Assembly (NCBI RefSeq): GCF_016802725.1
Contig: NC_052679.1
Span: 22,625,561 to 22,689,560, forward strand
Direction: 5' to 3'
DNA length: 64,000 nucleotides
Source: Solenopsis invicta
Lineage: Eukaryota > Arthropoda > Insecta > Hymenoptera > Formicidae
Under the pieces are notes generated by a model, which made no database searches, was not told the DNA's origin, and saw only the letters and a list, made by a program, of their open reading frames with translations. Of the stretch, positions 1 to 11,859 are shown in pieces. Made by a program: the position numbers and the translations under genes. Every line of letters starts with the position of its first letter. Position 1 is the first letter of the stretch.

Positions 1-546
1 TATGATTTTTTTAGAGCAAGTCACACAATCTGGAATTATTTCTTACCTAGGAAATATTAATTAGATGATGTCTCAATTATAATATTCCAATATAAACTTT
101 GACAAAACAAATGATTGTAAATTCGTATGATGAGCTTGTTAATGTATTAATTACGATTTTGTTACCAAATTTTACATAATTTTAGAATATATAATTTTAA
201 ACAATGTCGGGAAAGAGAAAAAGGCAATTTATAAAATATGGAGTTATTCTGATTATTAAAATTACAATTAATTTTACAAATTATTATAAAGAACAAATTA
301 ATGATAGATTATCTTGTATCTAGAAACTCACACATTATCCAAAGTGAAAATATCAATACGTTCTATTTTATTTACCTTTTATTTTCCCCTAGAAACTCGA
401 TTGTACTAATCAGAGACTTACGAAAGTATCGTGACAGCAACAGAAATCATTTTCTCATCCTTGGTATCCGAAATATCCACACTGCGGATAAATTTTCTTC
501 CGAGGATCAATTTTTTTCTGCGAAGGGCCACCTTAACTTTAGAACG
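1..546. other. AT-rich non-coding stretch
   Basis: The first 400 bases are strongly AT-rich, and base composition rises toward the CpG-rich block that follows. I see no gene, RNA gene or repeat here. Short open frames on both strands over 301-840 overlap one another and show no recognisable protein features. Confidence 0.5.
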
Positions 547-570
547 ATCTCGGATCGTACGATCCGAGAT
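547..570. repeat. Perfect 24-bp palindrome
   Basis: The two 12-base halves are exact reverse complements, centred on TAC|GTA (arm ATCTCGGATCGT). The symmetry stops at the next base on each side. It lies about 280 bases upstream of a TATA-like site. It could be a dimeric protein binding site, or a chance or cruciform sequence. The symmetry is seen directly; any function is inference. Confidence 0.7.
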
Positions 571-1970
571 TTTCACAGCGAGCACACGTTCACAGTATCG
601 CGGACTCGTTACGCGAAATCGAACACGTAATTCGCACTTACTCAAGACCAGTGCTCGCCGGGTTTGCGACGGCGATGCGTGTTTTTGCTGGCGAATTTCG
701 GATGATGCGACATGTCGGTCCCGAATGCGAATAAGTCGCCGTCCGTCTTCGGGGATACGTGAAGTCCCGGTTCGGCGTTTGGTGGTGGAAGAAGAGTGGA
801 GGTTCTCGTGAGGACCGAACGACTCTTGCGAGATCATCAAGCACGTGAGATATAAAGGGGGGACGGGGAGTGAAACAGAATGTAGGATGAGAGAAGAGGC
901 GGTCGGAGAAAGAGTGAAAGAAGGAGCGAGACAGAAAGAGAGAAAGAGAGATCATAAAGCGAAAGAACACAAACGAATGAGTCTGTGAATGAGTGCGTGA
1001 GCGAGAAAGAAAGCGACAGGAAGAACGAAAGAGCACGTAGACAGACAGGTAGATACTTCGAGCGGAGGCTGAACAGAAGCCATCTGTTCTACACGCTGAT
1101 ATCTGTGAACTTGCGAATACCGGAAGAGGGAATCCTCTCGGCGCTGATGTAGTCAAAGGAAGCGGAAGAGAAGCGAGAAGCGGCTGGCTGCGGGAGACAA
1201 ATGACTTCAAATACGAATCAGCATAAAGCAGCTGCGCCGGGATGATGACGCGAAAGTACTCTCTGTACCTTTTCATACGAGAGAACATCACTCCGTTCTT
1301 TTGTCCGGACATTATGAAAATTGTTATTCTTCCGTGTACGCGGAGAACGTTTTGATAACATTGTTAATCCGCTAAAGAGAGCCAGAGTAACATGCTTTAA
1401 TGAGCACGCGACCGTACGGCTTCTCGTGAGGAAGGAAGAAGGACAGTCGCGAGCAGTCGTTCGGAAAAGATATGCTCCACCTGGTTGGGAGGACAGGGAG
1501 GAGCGAGAAGTAGAAAAAAAAAGAAGAAAAGAGAAGAAGGGGACTGCCGGTCTACCGCTACTGAGACGGCGACCTACTGTCCTGCATACCGCTACTCGGC
1601 GCAACCTGTGCCGCGAGATGGGAGTCAGACGCGCAGCATACACCCGGCAGAAGAGAGAAAGAGATAGAGAGAGAGAGAAAAAAAGAAAACCATAGAGCTT
1701 CCTTTTAACATGTGCTAGACAGGTAGGCGATTATTTAGCCGCGGATTTCCTTCCAATCGTTCGCAACCGATAGAGAGTTTAGCGGAGAAAGGTAATGCCG
1801 ATTCGCTTCGTGCCGCACGATCCGCGAACTTTTCCCGCTAAATCACGTGTGTCGACGTGCGCGGACGGCGGTCTTGCTTTCTAAGGATGCTCTTCCGTCA
1901 CGGCGTGTCGAGCGAGGCTTTGCGAGTTTCGACGTCAACTTACGCTTCCTGCAGGCATTATCCTGGACAA
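571..1970. other. CpG-rich and purine-rich block
   Basis: This mixes CpG-rich DNA with GA-rich tracts (about 855-1035 and 1430-1690 on the + strand). The purine bias produces low-complexity open frames: Ser/Phe/Arg-rich on the minus strand at 638-1312 and Arg/Glu/Lys-rich on the plus strand at 1321-1695. These are artefacts of composition, not genes. The block resembles an insect promoter or 5'-untranslated region. Confidence 0.4.
842..858 (+). promoter_or_regulatory. E-box plus TATA-like box, candidate core promoter
   Basis: A CACGTG E-box (842-847) lies four bases upstream of TATAAAGG (851-858). Upstream is a CpG-rich segment (about 600-840). Downstream is a long purine-rich tract (about 855-1035). 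With usual TATA spacing, transcription on the + strand would start near 880. A donor-like ACAG|GTAGAT sits at 1045-1054 and could end a non-coding first exon. No coding exon was found downstream. The motifs are visible, but promoter activity is not shown. Confidence 0.35.
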
Positions 1971-2107
1971 TAAAAAAAAAAAACGGTTAACGAGCAGTTT
2001 TCACCACGTCGATTAACCTTAGCCGTAATTTAACTCGCCATTCATCTTTTCCCCGATTTTCCGCTTTTTTGTGCGGGACATGAAACCGGTTGGAAGAAGA
2101 TCGAAAT

Positions 2108-2467
2108 TAAGGATGTATAGGTTATAGCTCAAAACATTATTAAAATATAAAAATTTCATAGAATGCTCTAGTATTACGTTTGAGTATTCGTCTCTAAAAT
2201 TCGACTACATTTCACTTTTATTTAATTTTCTGTTTACTCTTGATTCTTATGTAAAATCGCGTTTTGCAGTATTTATTTGCTTTGGTGGGAAAGTTATTAT
2301 TACCAATTAAATCAAAATCTTTACATATACTATAATGAAACGCCGAGTAAAACTCTAATAAATATTCGTGCGAAAATTTATTTAAATCCATTTACTCATT
2401 TAAAAGTTATTTATTTAAAACTGTTAAAATATAGCAATTCTTGCTGCAAAAACCATTATAAATCAAC
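2108..2467 (+). repeat. Dispersed repeat, about 360 bp, copy 1
   Basis: The whole segment aligns with the reverse complement of 28479-28843. Long matching blocks include AAATATAAAAATTTCATA, TAGTATTACGTTTGAGTAT and GTAAAATCGCGTTT near the left, and TAATAAATATTCGTGCGAAA and GCTGCAAAAACCAT near the right. Similarity starts near TTAAGGATGTAT and fades after about 2467. I see no terminal inverted repeats or coding capacity. A 64-codon frame at 2277-2471 lies inside it and is probably meaningless. This is likely an interspersed non-autonomous element, class unknown. Confidence 0.8.
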
Positions 2468-5305
2468 TTAAAGGAGATATAATGCCAATACAAGCCAAGA
2501 TTTTCGTGTGTATCGCAAAATATGTATTATCTTGAGGTATTACAAAGCGTAGACGTTTCAGTCCTAAGTTGGAACCAGTACAATGTTAATGTGTATATTG
2601 CACACTGTTTAGCGGATGCTCTGCTTGATTAAAATGTTGCAAATGTTAATTTATCAAAATGATTGTTACTTAATACTTAAAGTGTAAACCATGATTCAAA
2701 ATATCAGTCAAGATTGTACGTGTGAACGATATGGAAGGCAATAATGTTGATAAATTAAATTTTTCATTTTTTTTCTCTGTAGCTAGTTATAGGACATTAA
2801 CGACTAAAACTTTTTGTTATTGATTAGGATAAAAAAGAATAAACCTAAAGAAACCTTCAGTTTTTAATTTTGATAACTTTAAGTTTCTATTGTAAAAAAT
2901 ATCTTTAAGGGATATAATTGATTCTGCAAGATAACAAACAGTTACCCTTCGGAAAATGAAATGAAAATGCAGGAAGGTTAATTCACATTCTAACTTTATT
3001 TGCTATGCATGCCGCGTTAATGTTGGAATTTGCATTCTCTCGCAAAACACTATTGTTAATTTGTCCTTAATTATTTATTAACATTACATGCTCGCTCTTG
3101 GTTTGTAGAAAATTTTTCACTCGCTAAATAATGCAAATGAATGCATTAAAATACGAGCAAATGAGCGTTCTATAAACGACGGACCTTCTGAACGAAAATA
3201 TAGTGAATACGCTCTCTCTCCTTCGTAATCGAACGTGTAACATTGTAATCGTAATGTACATACGAATTCACGAAACAATAAACGCCTCGGATAATTCGAT
3301 AAATCGCAGGGAACGGTGTGAATTCAATAATATCATCAAACATACTGTCCCGCGTTTTCGCCCACATTGCTGGGTTTTCGGATAAAAAGGAAATGCAGCG
3401 CGCGGCATACGCCTACGTAACTTACATCGCATTTAAATACGCTATCATTTATACATTTCCCTTTTTAATGCCGCACCACTGCGGTGCGCATTGTCTATAT
3501 TTGCATCGCAAATATTTTGTGGAAAAGCTGTCGTACAAAAAAAAGTTTCTATAAATCATCGCGGTTTGAAACATCAATTTGGTAAATGTATTCAGCCGCC
3601 AGACTCACTGCGAAAATAGTTCGCAATCCCATAAATTGTTGCGGTACATCAGTTTGAAAAATGTCAATTTTGGAGACTTTATTCGTCAAGCTTCCCTCTG
3701 TTCCGCCGAAACCACCAAATACAGTTCGCCGTCGCGTCGTGAGAATTAATTCGCGTTACGCAATATCGAAAATGCTTTATTCTGCCAAAACGGTTTTTTT
3801 TTTTAACACCGGCAATCGATTTCGTAAAAGGATACATCAGTTTCAGGCCATTCATTCGGCCAAATCTCGCAAATAGAACTCGTCGGAAAAGTCAATTAGG
3901 TTTCTAGGAACGGATCGCTTCGCGTAATCAATTTGTTAAAATCATGCTGGATATGTTATATGCATTGCCATTCTGCAAACGTGCATATCTGAAATTCGAT
4001 GCATCTCAATTTCAACTTCTCGCGTTGCAACTTTTTTAATCTGAATTCTAATTTCGACAGCTAGTTTCGTTTTCCAGTTTTGCTCATTTGCTTATTTTTG
4101 TGCTGTAACGCGAATTTTTTAATTCTCCATCAAAGTATCACATCACATTATTACATATTTTATTAATTTTGAAAAAAAATTCATTAACGACGATTACATT
4201 ACTATTTATACAGCAAAAATCAAATCACTGAATATTTTGTCTTTTAAACACGTGTCTTATGTTCCATTTTTGCGTGCATCTTTAAATAAAATTGCATTTT
4301 TTAAAAAGAATGTAAAACTTTTTACATATTACATATTTACTTCATTATTACATCATGAAAACTAATCTGTTTCTAAACATAGCATTCCTCGTCTTACCGT
4401 TAACCATTTAAATCGTATCTTTTGTGGAAAGAACTCCTCGGTTGAATAAAGATTATCGCACGGCGCTTTTGTTCCCGCGTAATTTCTCAGAGTCATTCTA
4501 TGAGAATCCGGTGGATATGTAATAGGCAACGGTAATAGTCATAACGTGGGTTGTATACTGGCGCACAAATGTGCACGGATTAAATTACGTAATGGTGTGT
4601 AATATTAACCGCAGATACGTTTACATTTCTCCACACGACTATACCGTATTACGGTTTATCTTTTATCCGATTTTTCAGCGTAAATTAATTTTGCAGGCAT
4701 ATCACGCGGCGAAATGAAAGACGCTCGAGGTGAAATCTTTATAAGATTCTTATTACACTTACGGATGAATACGAAACTCTGATGGAAATTGTAATTTTTT
4801 GAAATTCTGCAAATATAATTTCAGATTTAGAAATTTGCTTCATGATGAATGCAAGTAATTGCGTTCAAGAAATAGCATCTATAATGATAATTTACGTTGT
4901 GTATGATAAAGTCATCGGTTTATCGACATTTTTAAAATAAAACGATACGCGTTTTTTTAATGATCATGTTTAAATTATTGACTGGCACCGCTTATAGATA
5001 CGGTATTAAAGATACGTTAATAAGAAAACTTCAAATATTCCGCACAGAACTTCCACTGGTTTCCACCGCAGTATTCTTCCGACGGATATGTATCATTACG
5101 TTTTACAGGCATTAATACTAACAGCTCATTTAATTACAATTTATTTAAATAATACAAATTTGTATTTTGCATTTAAATTGTCGCTAATACGGTGAGTTAC
5201 ATGTGGTTTTAATTTTGAAAACAAAACGACCCGCACTAAATTTTACATTTAATTTGCGCTTCCTAGTTTTTCGAAACTAATTCCGTTTAAGGATGTTTTT
5301 TTAGC
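2468..5305. other. AT-rich non-coding stretch
   Basis: Mostly AT-rich sequence with moderate CpG islets (about 3180-3500, 4450-4750). The open frames at 3170-3876 are short, mutually overlapping and without recognisable features. I found no repeat copy, RNA gene or convincing regulatory cluster. Confidence 0.4.
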
Positions 5306-5307
5306 TA

Positions 5308-5499
5308 CACTGTTGAAAATATCATAAAATTCAACGTATTTTTAAGATACGCGAGTATATTAAATTTAATGTATCTATTACTGTAAAGCATGGAATTTAT
5401 TGCACTTTTAACATTACATAATATTACATTTTTTCAATGTACCTGCTTGAAATTTGCTTCCGTTATATTATATTAAGTTTGCTGCTATTTTCAACAGTG
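5308..5499 (+). mobile_element. MITE, TA-flanked, 192 bp, family 1 copy 1
   Basis: Terminal inverted repeats CACTGTTGAAAAT / ATTTTCAACAGTG are perfect over 13 bases. The element is flanked by TA on both sides (5306-5307, 5500-5501), as expected for Tc1/mariner-type insertion. There is no coding capacity. The whole element also aligns with the reverse complement of 8011-8193, so it is a repeated family and not a chance hairpin. Confidence 0.85.
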
Positions 5500-5501
5500 T
5501 A

Positions 5502-8010
5502 TTGTATCAAGATAATAGATTGTCGTGTATATGATTCATTAATATTGGTATTAATTCGGCCTGACTAAACGTATGTGTGAAATTACATCTTGTTAAGCAG
5601 GAGATTATATCAAAATGTAGAAGTACAGTCTTTTTCCTTTTTTATTTTATAATTCCTCACTAAATCCGCTGAAACCGTAAAAGCATTTTTACAAAGATTA
5701 TTTTACCACACGATCATTTTCTCATTTTTGCTATCAAGATCGTTGCTATCATTACAATTATTAAAGCGTAACGGGATTTGATTATTCGGAAAACGATACT
5801 CTGTATGTCTATCCCACTGCAAAGGTGTGATTAATAGATTTTTCGTGATGGACTTTTAATCTACGTTATTTCACGACGATTTGAACGAAACTTTTATTAC
5901 CGCGGAAAGCTTAATGCGATTTTTCCCATCGAAATAAAAATCTCGCGCGGATGCCGAAGCGACAAGGCACTTTCGCGTGTGTGCGTGATGCATTAGACCA
6001 GGTTTCTGTTCACACGATTCTTCTCAGTCGATGATAATCGATGGGATAGATTATAATCGCAGTTAAACCGCATCGCAACAGACTGGGGATTAGTAGCGCA
6101 ATGTTTTACGAGTCTTCTTCGTAGAGATATGGAGAAATAGAGAGATTTCATGACCCAACTTTCGCGCGCGGTCATTCAATATCGATGCGATACTTTTTTT
6201 TTTTTTATTTCCTAATTGATTTTTATCGTCTGTTTGTCGTACAGATATTAATTTACCAATAAGCTGTGCTCTTAATTCGCAGTTCTCGACGTATTTTAAA
6301 TATTTTTTGCGCATTTTTAACATTTCGTGTTTCTGCGTCGTACTCGCAAATTGCTCGAAGGGTAATGTGTTGCTCGTAATTTAAATTGCAGAATATATCA
6401 CGGAAATGGTAGTCGCGTATATTGCAGCTATAAAATTGTTAATTAAAAATTATTCCATAATGTACAAAGTCCGAAAGAGCAGAATTGCACGCGTTATTTA
6501 AACGCAACTTCATCGTGAATCATTGTCTAAAATTGAAATTAATTTTTAGCTGTTCGCCGTACGGGACACGATATAATATATTATAGCGATCGTCATAATT
6601 GTTGTATAATAAGGCTGTGGATAAACCGGCGTTTATTACAGAGAAGCGATATTACTGACAATAACCTAATTTTGCCTACTCTGAAAGTTTAATTGTTACA
6701 AGTCGCTGCACTCACGAATGTAATTAATAAGCTTCCGCGCTCGGATGCATCCCTGTCATCCCTTGGGATTTTCTGGTACAAAGGGTGAAATGGTTTGTAA
6801 TAACTGCGGAATTAAATTTACGGACTCTGAAAATGGAACAGCGCCGGCTCCTTATCTTCCTATTTATCCGCGCGAACTGCGGATTTGCGTGGGATGTTAT
6901 TATAGAATTTGTTGTTTTGTTAAAATAACAAATTCTGCGAAACATGCAATTTGCCAACTGCATTATTCAATGCAGTTATCTTACATTGAGATTAAAGTTA
7001 CGAGTACTTTCGCGCGAGAGTTCATAAAGAACTGGGAACTTGTTTCGCGTTACTTAAGAAAATTTTATATTATTATAAAGAAAGTTTTTAAGATTACTTT
7101 AGATTTTTTTAAATAAAATTTTTCGCTTATAATACGTTCGTGCTTTTTTTGGGAAAACTTTTACAGAGTTTGTTTCGCGTTCAGAGCGGACCGCATTTTA
7201 ATTTACTATTACAGTATTATTAAAGTGTTTAATAACCATGTCACATGCAGAAATCGTATTTGCGATACACGAATTCAAAGGGGTACAAGTGAAATTAAAT
7301 CACTCCGTGAAAATTATTACTCGCTCTGTACGAACATAATACGACATATAACCGATACAATTGTCGCGATTGAAACAATTTTTGTCGACCTCAATCCAAG
7401 AATGTTGCCGCCGTTGCATGTGTAAGTGATTTAATGTGGACGTACCTCTGCTTGTTCCAATTAAGGCGTTTATCGGGCAAATATGTGTCACGGGTCATCG
7501 ATATAAAACCAGGACGATGAGAGAAACAGTAGATCGACAAGCCTTCTTGAGAAAGATTACAATGTACGAGTACCTTGTCGATTCTCTTTTTCTAACGGCA
7601 CATGTCAATTTTTATCTCGTGGGCGGCGGCCATTCGAAAATGAAACATCGGCGCTCGACTTCGAGATATACCAAGCGACGAAGATAATCTTCATGGTTGC
7701 TCGAGGGCAATTTCCTTTATCACTCCGTATTAATCTAACATTCCGACACTTTTGTCTCAAATTGTTCTTGAACGCGTTCTTGTTTCACTCAGGCTCAAAG
7801 TACTCCCCGTTGGTACTTCGTTACTGCTTGCGCCTTTGTAATAAAGCACTTATACAAATAACAATTTCGTGCTTCGCACGTAGATGAAGACGAATCGCTG
7901 ACCTAGAAAGAACGTCTCATACGGCACAACGAAATAAATTACGAAATAAGTTTGCGCTTATAAGCTTTTAAAAATAATTTTTATTTTGTTCGCGGTTTTT
8001 AGTTGGAGGT
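5502..8010. other. Mixed non-coding stretch
   Basis: AT-rich DNA with interspersed CpG-richer parts. A frame at 6745-7116 contains a CxxC pair but no complete zinc-finger pattern. Frames at 7225-7887 are short and overlap on opposite strands. I see no supported gene or repeat here. Confidence 0.35.
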
Positions 8011-8193
8011 AGAAGAACAAAAATAGGCAGCAGAATTTAATGTTGCAGAAGCAAATTTCAAACCGGTGCATTAAAAACATTTAACGTTGTCGAAAGTGCA
8101 CGAAATTTCATGCATATACTTTTCAGTTATAGATACATAAAATTTAATGTTTAATTTAAATATACATTGAATTTCAAAGCAGTTTTAACAGTG
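8011..8193 (-). mobile_element. MITE family 1, copy 2 (diverged, inverted)
   Basis: Read on the minus strand, this aligns along its length with the element at 5308-5499. Shared blocks include CACTGTT.AAA at the terminus, an AATTCAA.GTAT block, ATGTATCTAT.ACTG, and TTGAAATTTGCTTC. A TA follows the intact terminus at 8194-8195. The other terminus (near 8011) has decayed. The two copies are 2.5 kb apart in opposite orientation. Confidence 0.75.
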
Positions 8194-8640
8194 TATAATG
8201 TGTATGAATATTTTGCCTCACGTCCACATTTACATTAGTTACAAAGTTTTGACATGCGTCTGTACATGCTTCTCGAAGCGAATCCCGAAGTAAGCGAATC
8301 CCGATTAAAGTATCCGATATAAAGTGCCTGAGCCGAATAAGTTCATTTAATTTATTCCATTTTTTTTTAAATTATTTAGAGTATATTGAAATATTAAATA
8401 AACTAAAGTGAAGCAAAATCTTTATCAATTATTCATAAAAATAAAATATTTTTATTATAAAAATAAAATATTTTATATTAAATAAAAAATTTCTCCTATA
8501 TAGAATACTAATTAATAAATAACTAAAAATTTAATCTTTAGGTCTTATTATATAATTATAATCAAAAATAAAAAAATAATAAAGAAACTAAACATTATGT
8601 AAATTAGTTTCAAAATGATTATTAAACACCAGTGATTCGA
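8194..8640. other. AT-rich stretch with a 15-bp doublet
   Basis: AGCGAATCCCGA occurs twice in tandem near 8278-8306. The rest (8340-8600) is very AT-rich with runs of ATAAAATA. No gene is seen. Confidence 0.4.
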
Positions 8641-8769
8641 TCTCGCCGAGACGAGACGAGACCAGCTCAAATCTCGTCTCGGTCTCGATTTTGGTCTCGA
8701 TATTTTCAGTCTCGTCTCGGTATCCGCTTGGTCTCGACAATGACGATCTCGTCTCGGTCTCGGTTTCGA
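8641..8769. repeat. CTCG/GTCTCG minisatellite
   Basis: Degenerate repeats of TCTCGTCTCGGTCTCG occur several times (near 8672, 8710, 8747), with single GGTCTCGA units between them. The left edge carries the same motif in reverse complement (GAGACGAGACGAGACC), giving a snap-back structure. The minus-strand frame through it reads Glu-Thr repeats, a by-product of the repeat. Flanks are AT-rich. Confidence 0.8.
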
Positions 8770-10399
8770 TAATCATAATAAGTGTTTTTCAATTCTTTCT
8801 ATGCGATTAAACTTAAGTTAATCACTATTTCATTAATTTGTGTTTTGGAAATTTCTAGTCATTTTGAGTGTAATTTTAGTTTTTCAAAAATCAACATTGA
8901 AAGTCATCTGCAAGCTTCACGCATAACGAACAAATTACAAATGGTTATATAAATGGGTCTTATATGAATATGATGTTTCTAAAAAAGTATTTTATAGTCT
9001 TAAAAATCGATTTGTAATATATCTATATTTTCTATAGTTAAGAATGTAAATAATATAATATAATAAACCCTAAATTAATATATATTTAATCAATTTAGCA
9101 GCGAATTTTTGTGAAAACGACTCGCACATCCATGTTGTCGCAACATATTTGTTGCATTAAGCAGACGCGCTACTGTCGGTTCTAATTGCTCAGTCTCTCT
9201 TTATCTACTTTCTATGACACATCTTTCGAGCACGTACTCTAGGCACAGAACGCGTTTTTAAGTGCATGGTAAATTTAAATGTGGGTCTTATTTACTGCTT
9301 ATTCGACTCGGATATCTTATTCGGCGTAGTTCAGCGCACTTTATACTTGGAGATACGAACGAAAGTTGCGGAGGAACAGCCTCGAGCATTTCCGACGCGT
9401 GCAATAGTAGTTAGAACTACCATATGTCGCACGTGTCAGCCGTGACGCTAACGGTTAAAGGAAGTCATTTTCGCGCTCGCGTACATTCCGCTCAGAGCGA
9501 TCACGTTCATCGTCTCGTATTAATTTGACGTTACGTATGCGAAGAGAGAGATGAGGATTCCGTTATCGTCCCTTCATCGCACACACGTTAGGTTCGCGCG
9601 AAGTGATCGGCACGCAAGTTACAGCTGCTTTTCACGCAAGATTACCGCGTGTCTGCATGGCATACGTCTACACCGTAATTTACGTGGAATGTATATGCAC
9701 ACGAGAAGGAAGACGTTGAATATCCGATCCGACGGAATCGTTTTCGATACCCGTTACGCACCGCACAATGCTCTGCCGTGACATTATTCTGTTCGCGTCG
9801 TTCGAGTGATAAATTGCGTAATAATGTCTTGATAGAAATGAATGCTAAAGAGAATGTTAAAGAGATATGCAAATTGGATTAACTATTTCAGCGATATAGA
9901 AGCGATGTAAATCTTTAAAAAAATCTCTCCGACAGATTGTGCTCTCATGCAGATATTATATATGTCAGAAAAAATTTTCTATTGTATTTTTTATATTACA
10001 GATATAGAGACATTATTTTCAAAAAAATGCTACGATTATACTTTTACCATTTTTTTGTATAGATTTTTAAATTTTAGAGGCAACATTTTCAACATTTTAA
10101 CATCAAAATTTTTTTGCATCTGTGTCTTTTTAAGATGATTTCTTAAGGAAAATCCTTTGTTTTATCGATATGTGCAATTAAATTTGGAAAATTATTTTAA
10201 ATACATTTGTTTTGTTAGACTTTTTGTTATATCACAACTTTTAAATATCCATTATGCATATACGTGCGATATTATATCCATATATTTCGTATACGAAATC
10301 AATACCTTTTTATAATTAAACGTTTTACTTTTTATAATAAATTTTTATATTATATTCTGAATTAATGAATCTATTTAAAGATTTGTTAGAAAAATTTAA
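8770..10399. other. Non-coding stretch with a CpG-rich core
   Basis: AT-rich DNA surrounds a CpG-richer segment at about 9110-9800. That segment holds overlapping short frames on both strands with no recognisable product. 9900-10400 is strongly AT-rich. No repeat copy was found. Confidence 0.35.
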
Positions 10400-10716
10400 A
10401 ATTTTGTCATCAATTTAAGAAAATAGTTTAAAGGAAATACGAGGTAATTCTTAAAATTGTATGTTCTAAAATTGAAACCTTAATGCTGAAGCAGTTATTG
10501 AATTGAGAGATTTATAAAAATACTGGCACATTCTATCAATTGCAGTACTCAAATAATTCAAGATTTGTCGTCAATTGAAGAAAATAGTTTGAAGGAAATA
10601 ATTCTTAAAAGTGTACGTTCTAAAATTGAATCTCAGAAACTGAAGCGGCTATCGAATTGATAGATTTATAAAAATACAGGCACATTCTATCAACTGTAGT
10701 ACTCCAAGATATATCT
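10400..10716. repeat. Tandem duplication, unit about 161 bp, two copies
   Basis: Unit 1 (about 10400-10560) and unit 2 (about 10561-10716) share GAAAATAGTTT.AAGGAAAT, GT.CGTTCTAAAATTGAA-type blocks, AGATTTATAAAAATAC.GGC and ACATTCTATCAA. The units differ by scattered substitutions and small indels, so the duplication is not recent. There is no coding content. Confidence 0.8.
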
Positions 10717-11796
10717 TTATAACCATACATTGAAATTGGATTCCTACATTGATATCTAATCGAACGCGGGACCGAAATAAAATGGTTCGAATCGAAGCAA
10801 ACGGATAAAGATAAAAGATGAAGTATATTTGCGGGAAAAGTGGCCGATAAAAATTTATTTACGAATACACGCGAGCATCTCATCGGAGCATATACGCGTT
10901 GTACGTGTGATTGATAAATAGAAAAGAGAAAAGAGATAAAAACGCTCATCAAGGTATCGTACTGATACTGTACAGTGTATTCCGTGATGCAGCAACCATT
11001 TGCGAAGATGGTCCCGCTTATCTGTAGTTACAGCTCTGTCGTCTTGATATCCCAAAAGATGCATTTCTCTTCTGCTCCTTTCTCTTCTATCTTTATCTCT
11101 TTCATTCTCGTGGCTATTTTCATCGAAATATCCCGACTCAGTTGTATCTTCTGATACTTTCTGAATTGTCGTGAAATTTGATCAAGATTGCATTATTTTT
11201 CGCGCGTCGCGTTATTATCTTTCGGTTCACCTGATCGAGCAGCGAAGCGGTATGCGACTTTCTCCGCGAAATTTTTAAACATGCCTGAACACGACACAGT
11301 TTCAGCCGACTCGTTTGCTAAAAGTTAGCTGGAGTGAATCTGCCGTCTGCAGGAAATTGCTAAGATTCGCATGTGTCAGGTACACGAGTATTAGCGCGAT
11401 GAAATCGGTGCTCTAAGAAACAAAAAAAATCGCCAATTGATTTGCTGCAACGATACTGCGTCTGTTAATAAGGCTATTAACTCTCCGAGTATGCTTTCAA
11501 AAAAGATTAAAACATAACGATGCACGTATTTCTAAATATGTAAAAATGTATAAACGAAAACAAGAAATAAAACATGCGTCATGCGTTAATAAATATCTAT
11601 TGAAGCACATTTTTTTTATTAAGCAGCGTTAATTTTATAGTGATGTTACTAAAATTATTTTCTTGCATATCTCAATGCTTTACAAATAATTGACGTGGAA
11701 TGTAATTAATTTAGTTAAATAATTAATACAATATTATTATCTTCGTAAAAATTTCTATTATTTTTCATAGTTGAGATATAAATTTTTGTTTATCAG
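10717..11796. other. Mixed non-coding stretch
   Basis: Moderately CpG-rich around 10740-11450. Minus-strand frames at 10620-10952 and 10855-11064 are short and unrecognised. From 11450 onward it is AT-rich. No supported gene or repeat. Confidence 0.35.
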
Positions 11797-11859
11797 AAAA
11801 AGCAGCAGAATATAAAATTTTTATACTAATGGAGAATGAAATTACTTCTGCTGCTTTTT
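11797..11859. repeat. Short hairpin with 14-bp perfect stem
   Basis: The arm AAAAAGCAGCAGAA (11797-11810) is matched exactly by its reverse complement at 11846-11859, leaving a 35-base AT-rich loop. The size suits a small palindrome or MITE relic. The stem is too short for a confident microRNA precursor. Confidence 0.55.

Noticed and set aside
638..1312. 224-codon minus-strand frame
   Set aside because: Ser/Phe/Leu/Arg-rich product of the GA-rich tract on the other strand; no domain, signal or family resemblance.
6745..7116. Frame with CNNC, possible zinc finger
   Set aside because: The second metal-binding pair is not in zinc-finger spacing and the rest is AT-rich noise.
10784..10795. GGTTCGAATC-like tRNA B box
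   Set aside because: No A box at the required distance upstream and no cloverleaf fold.
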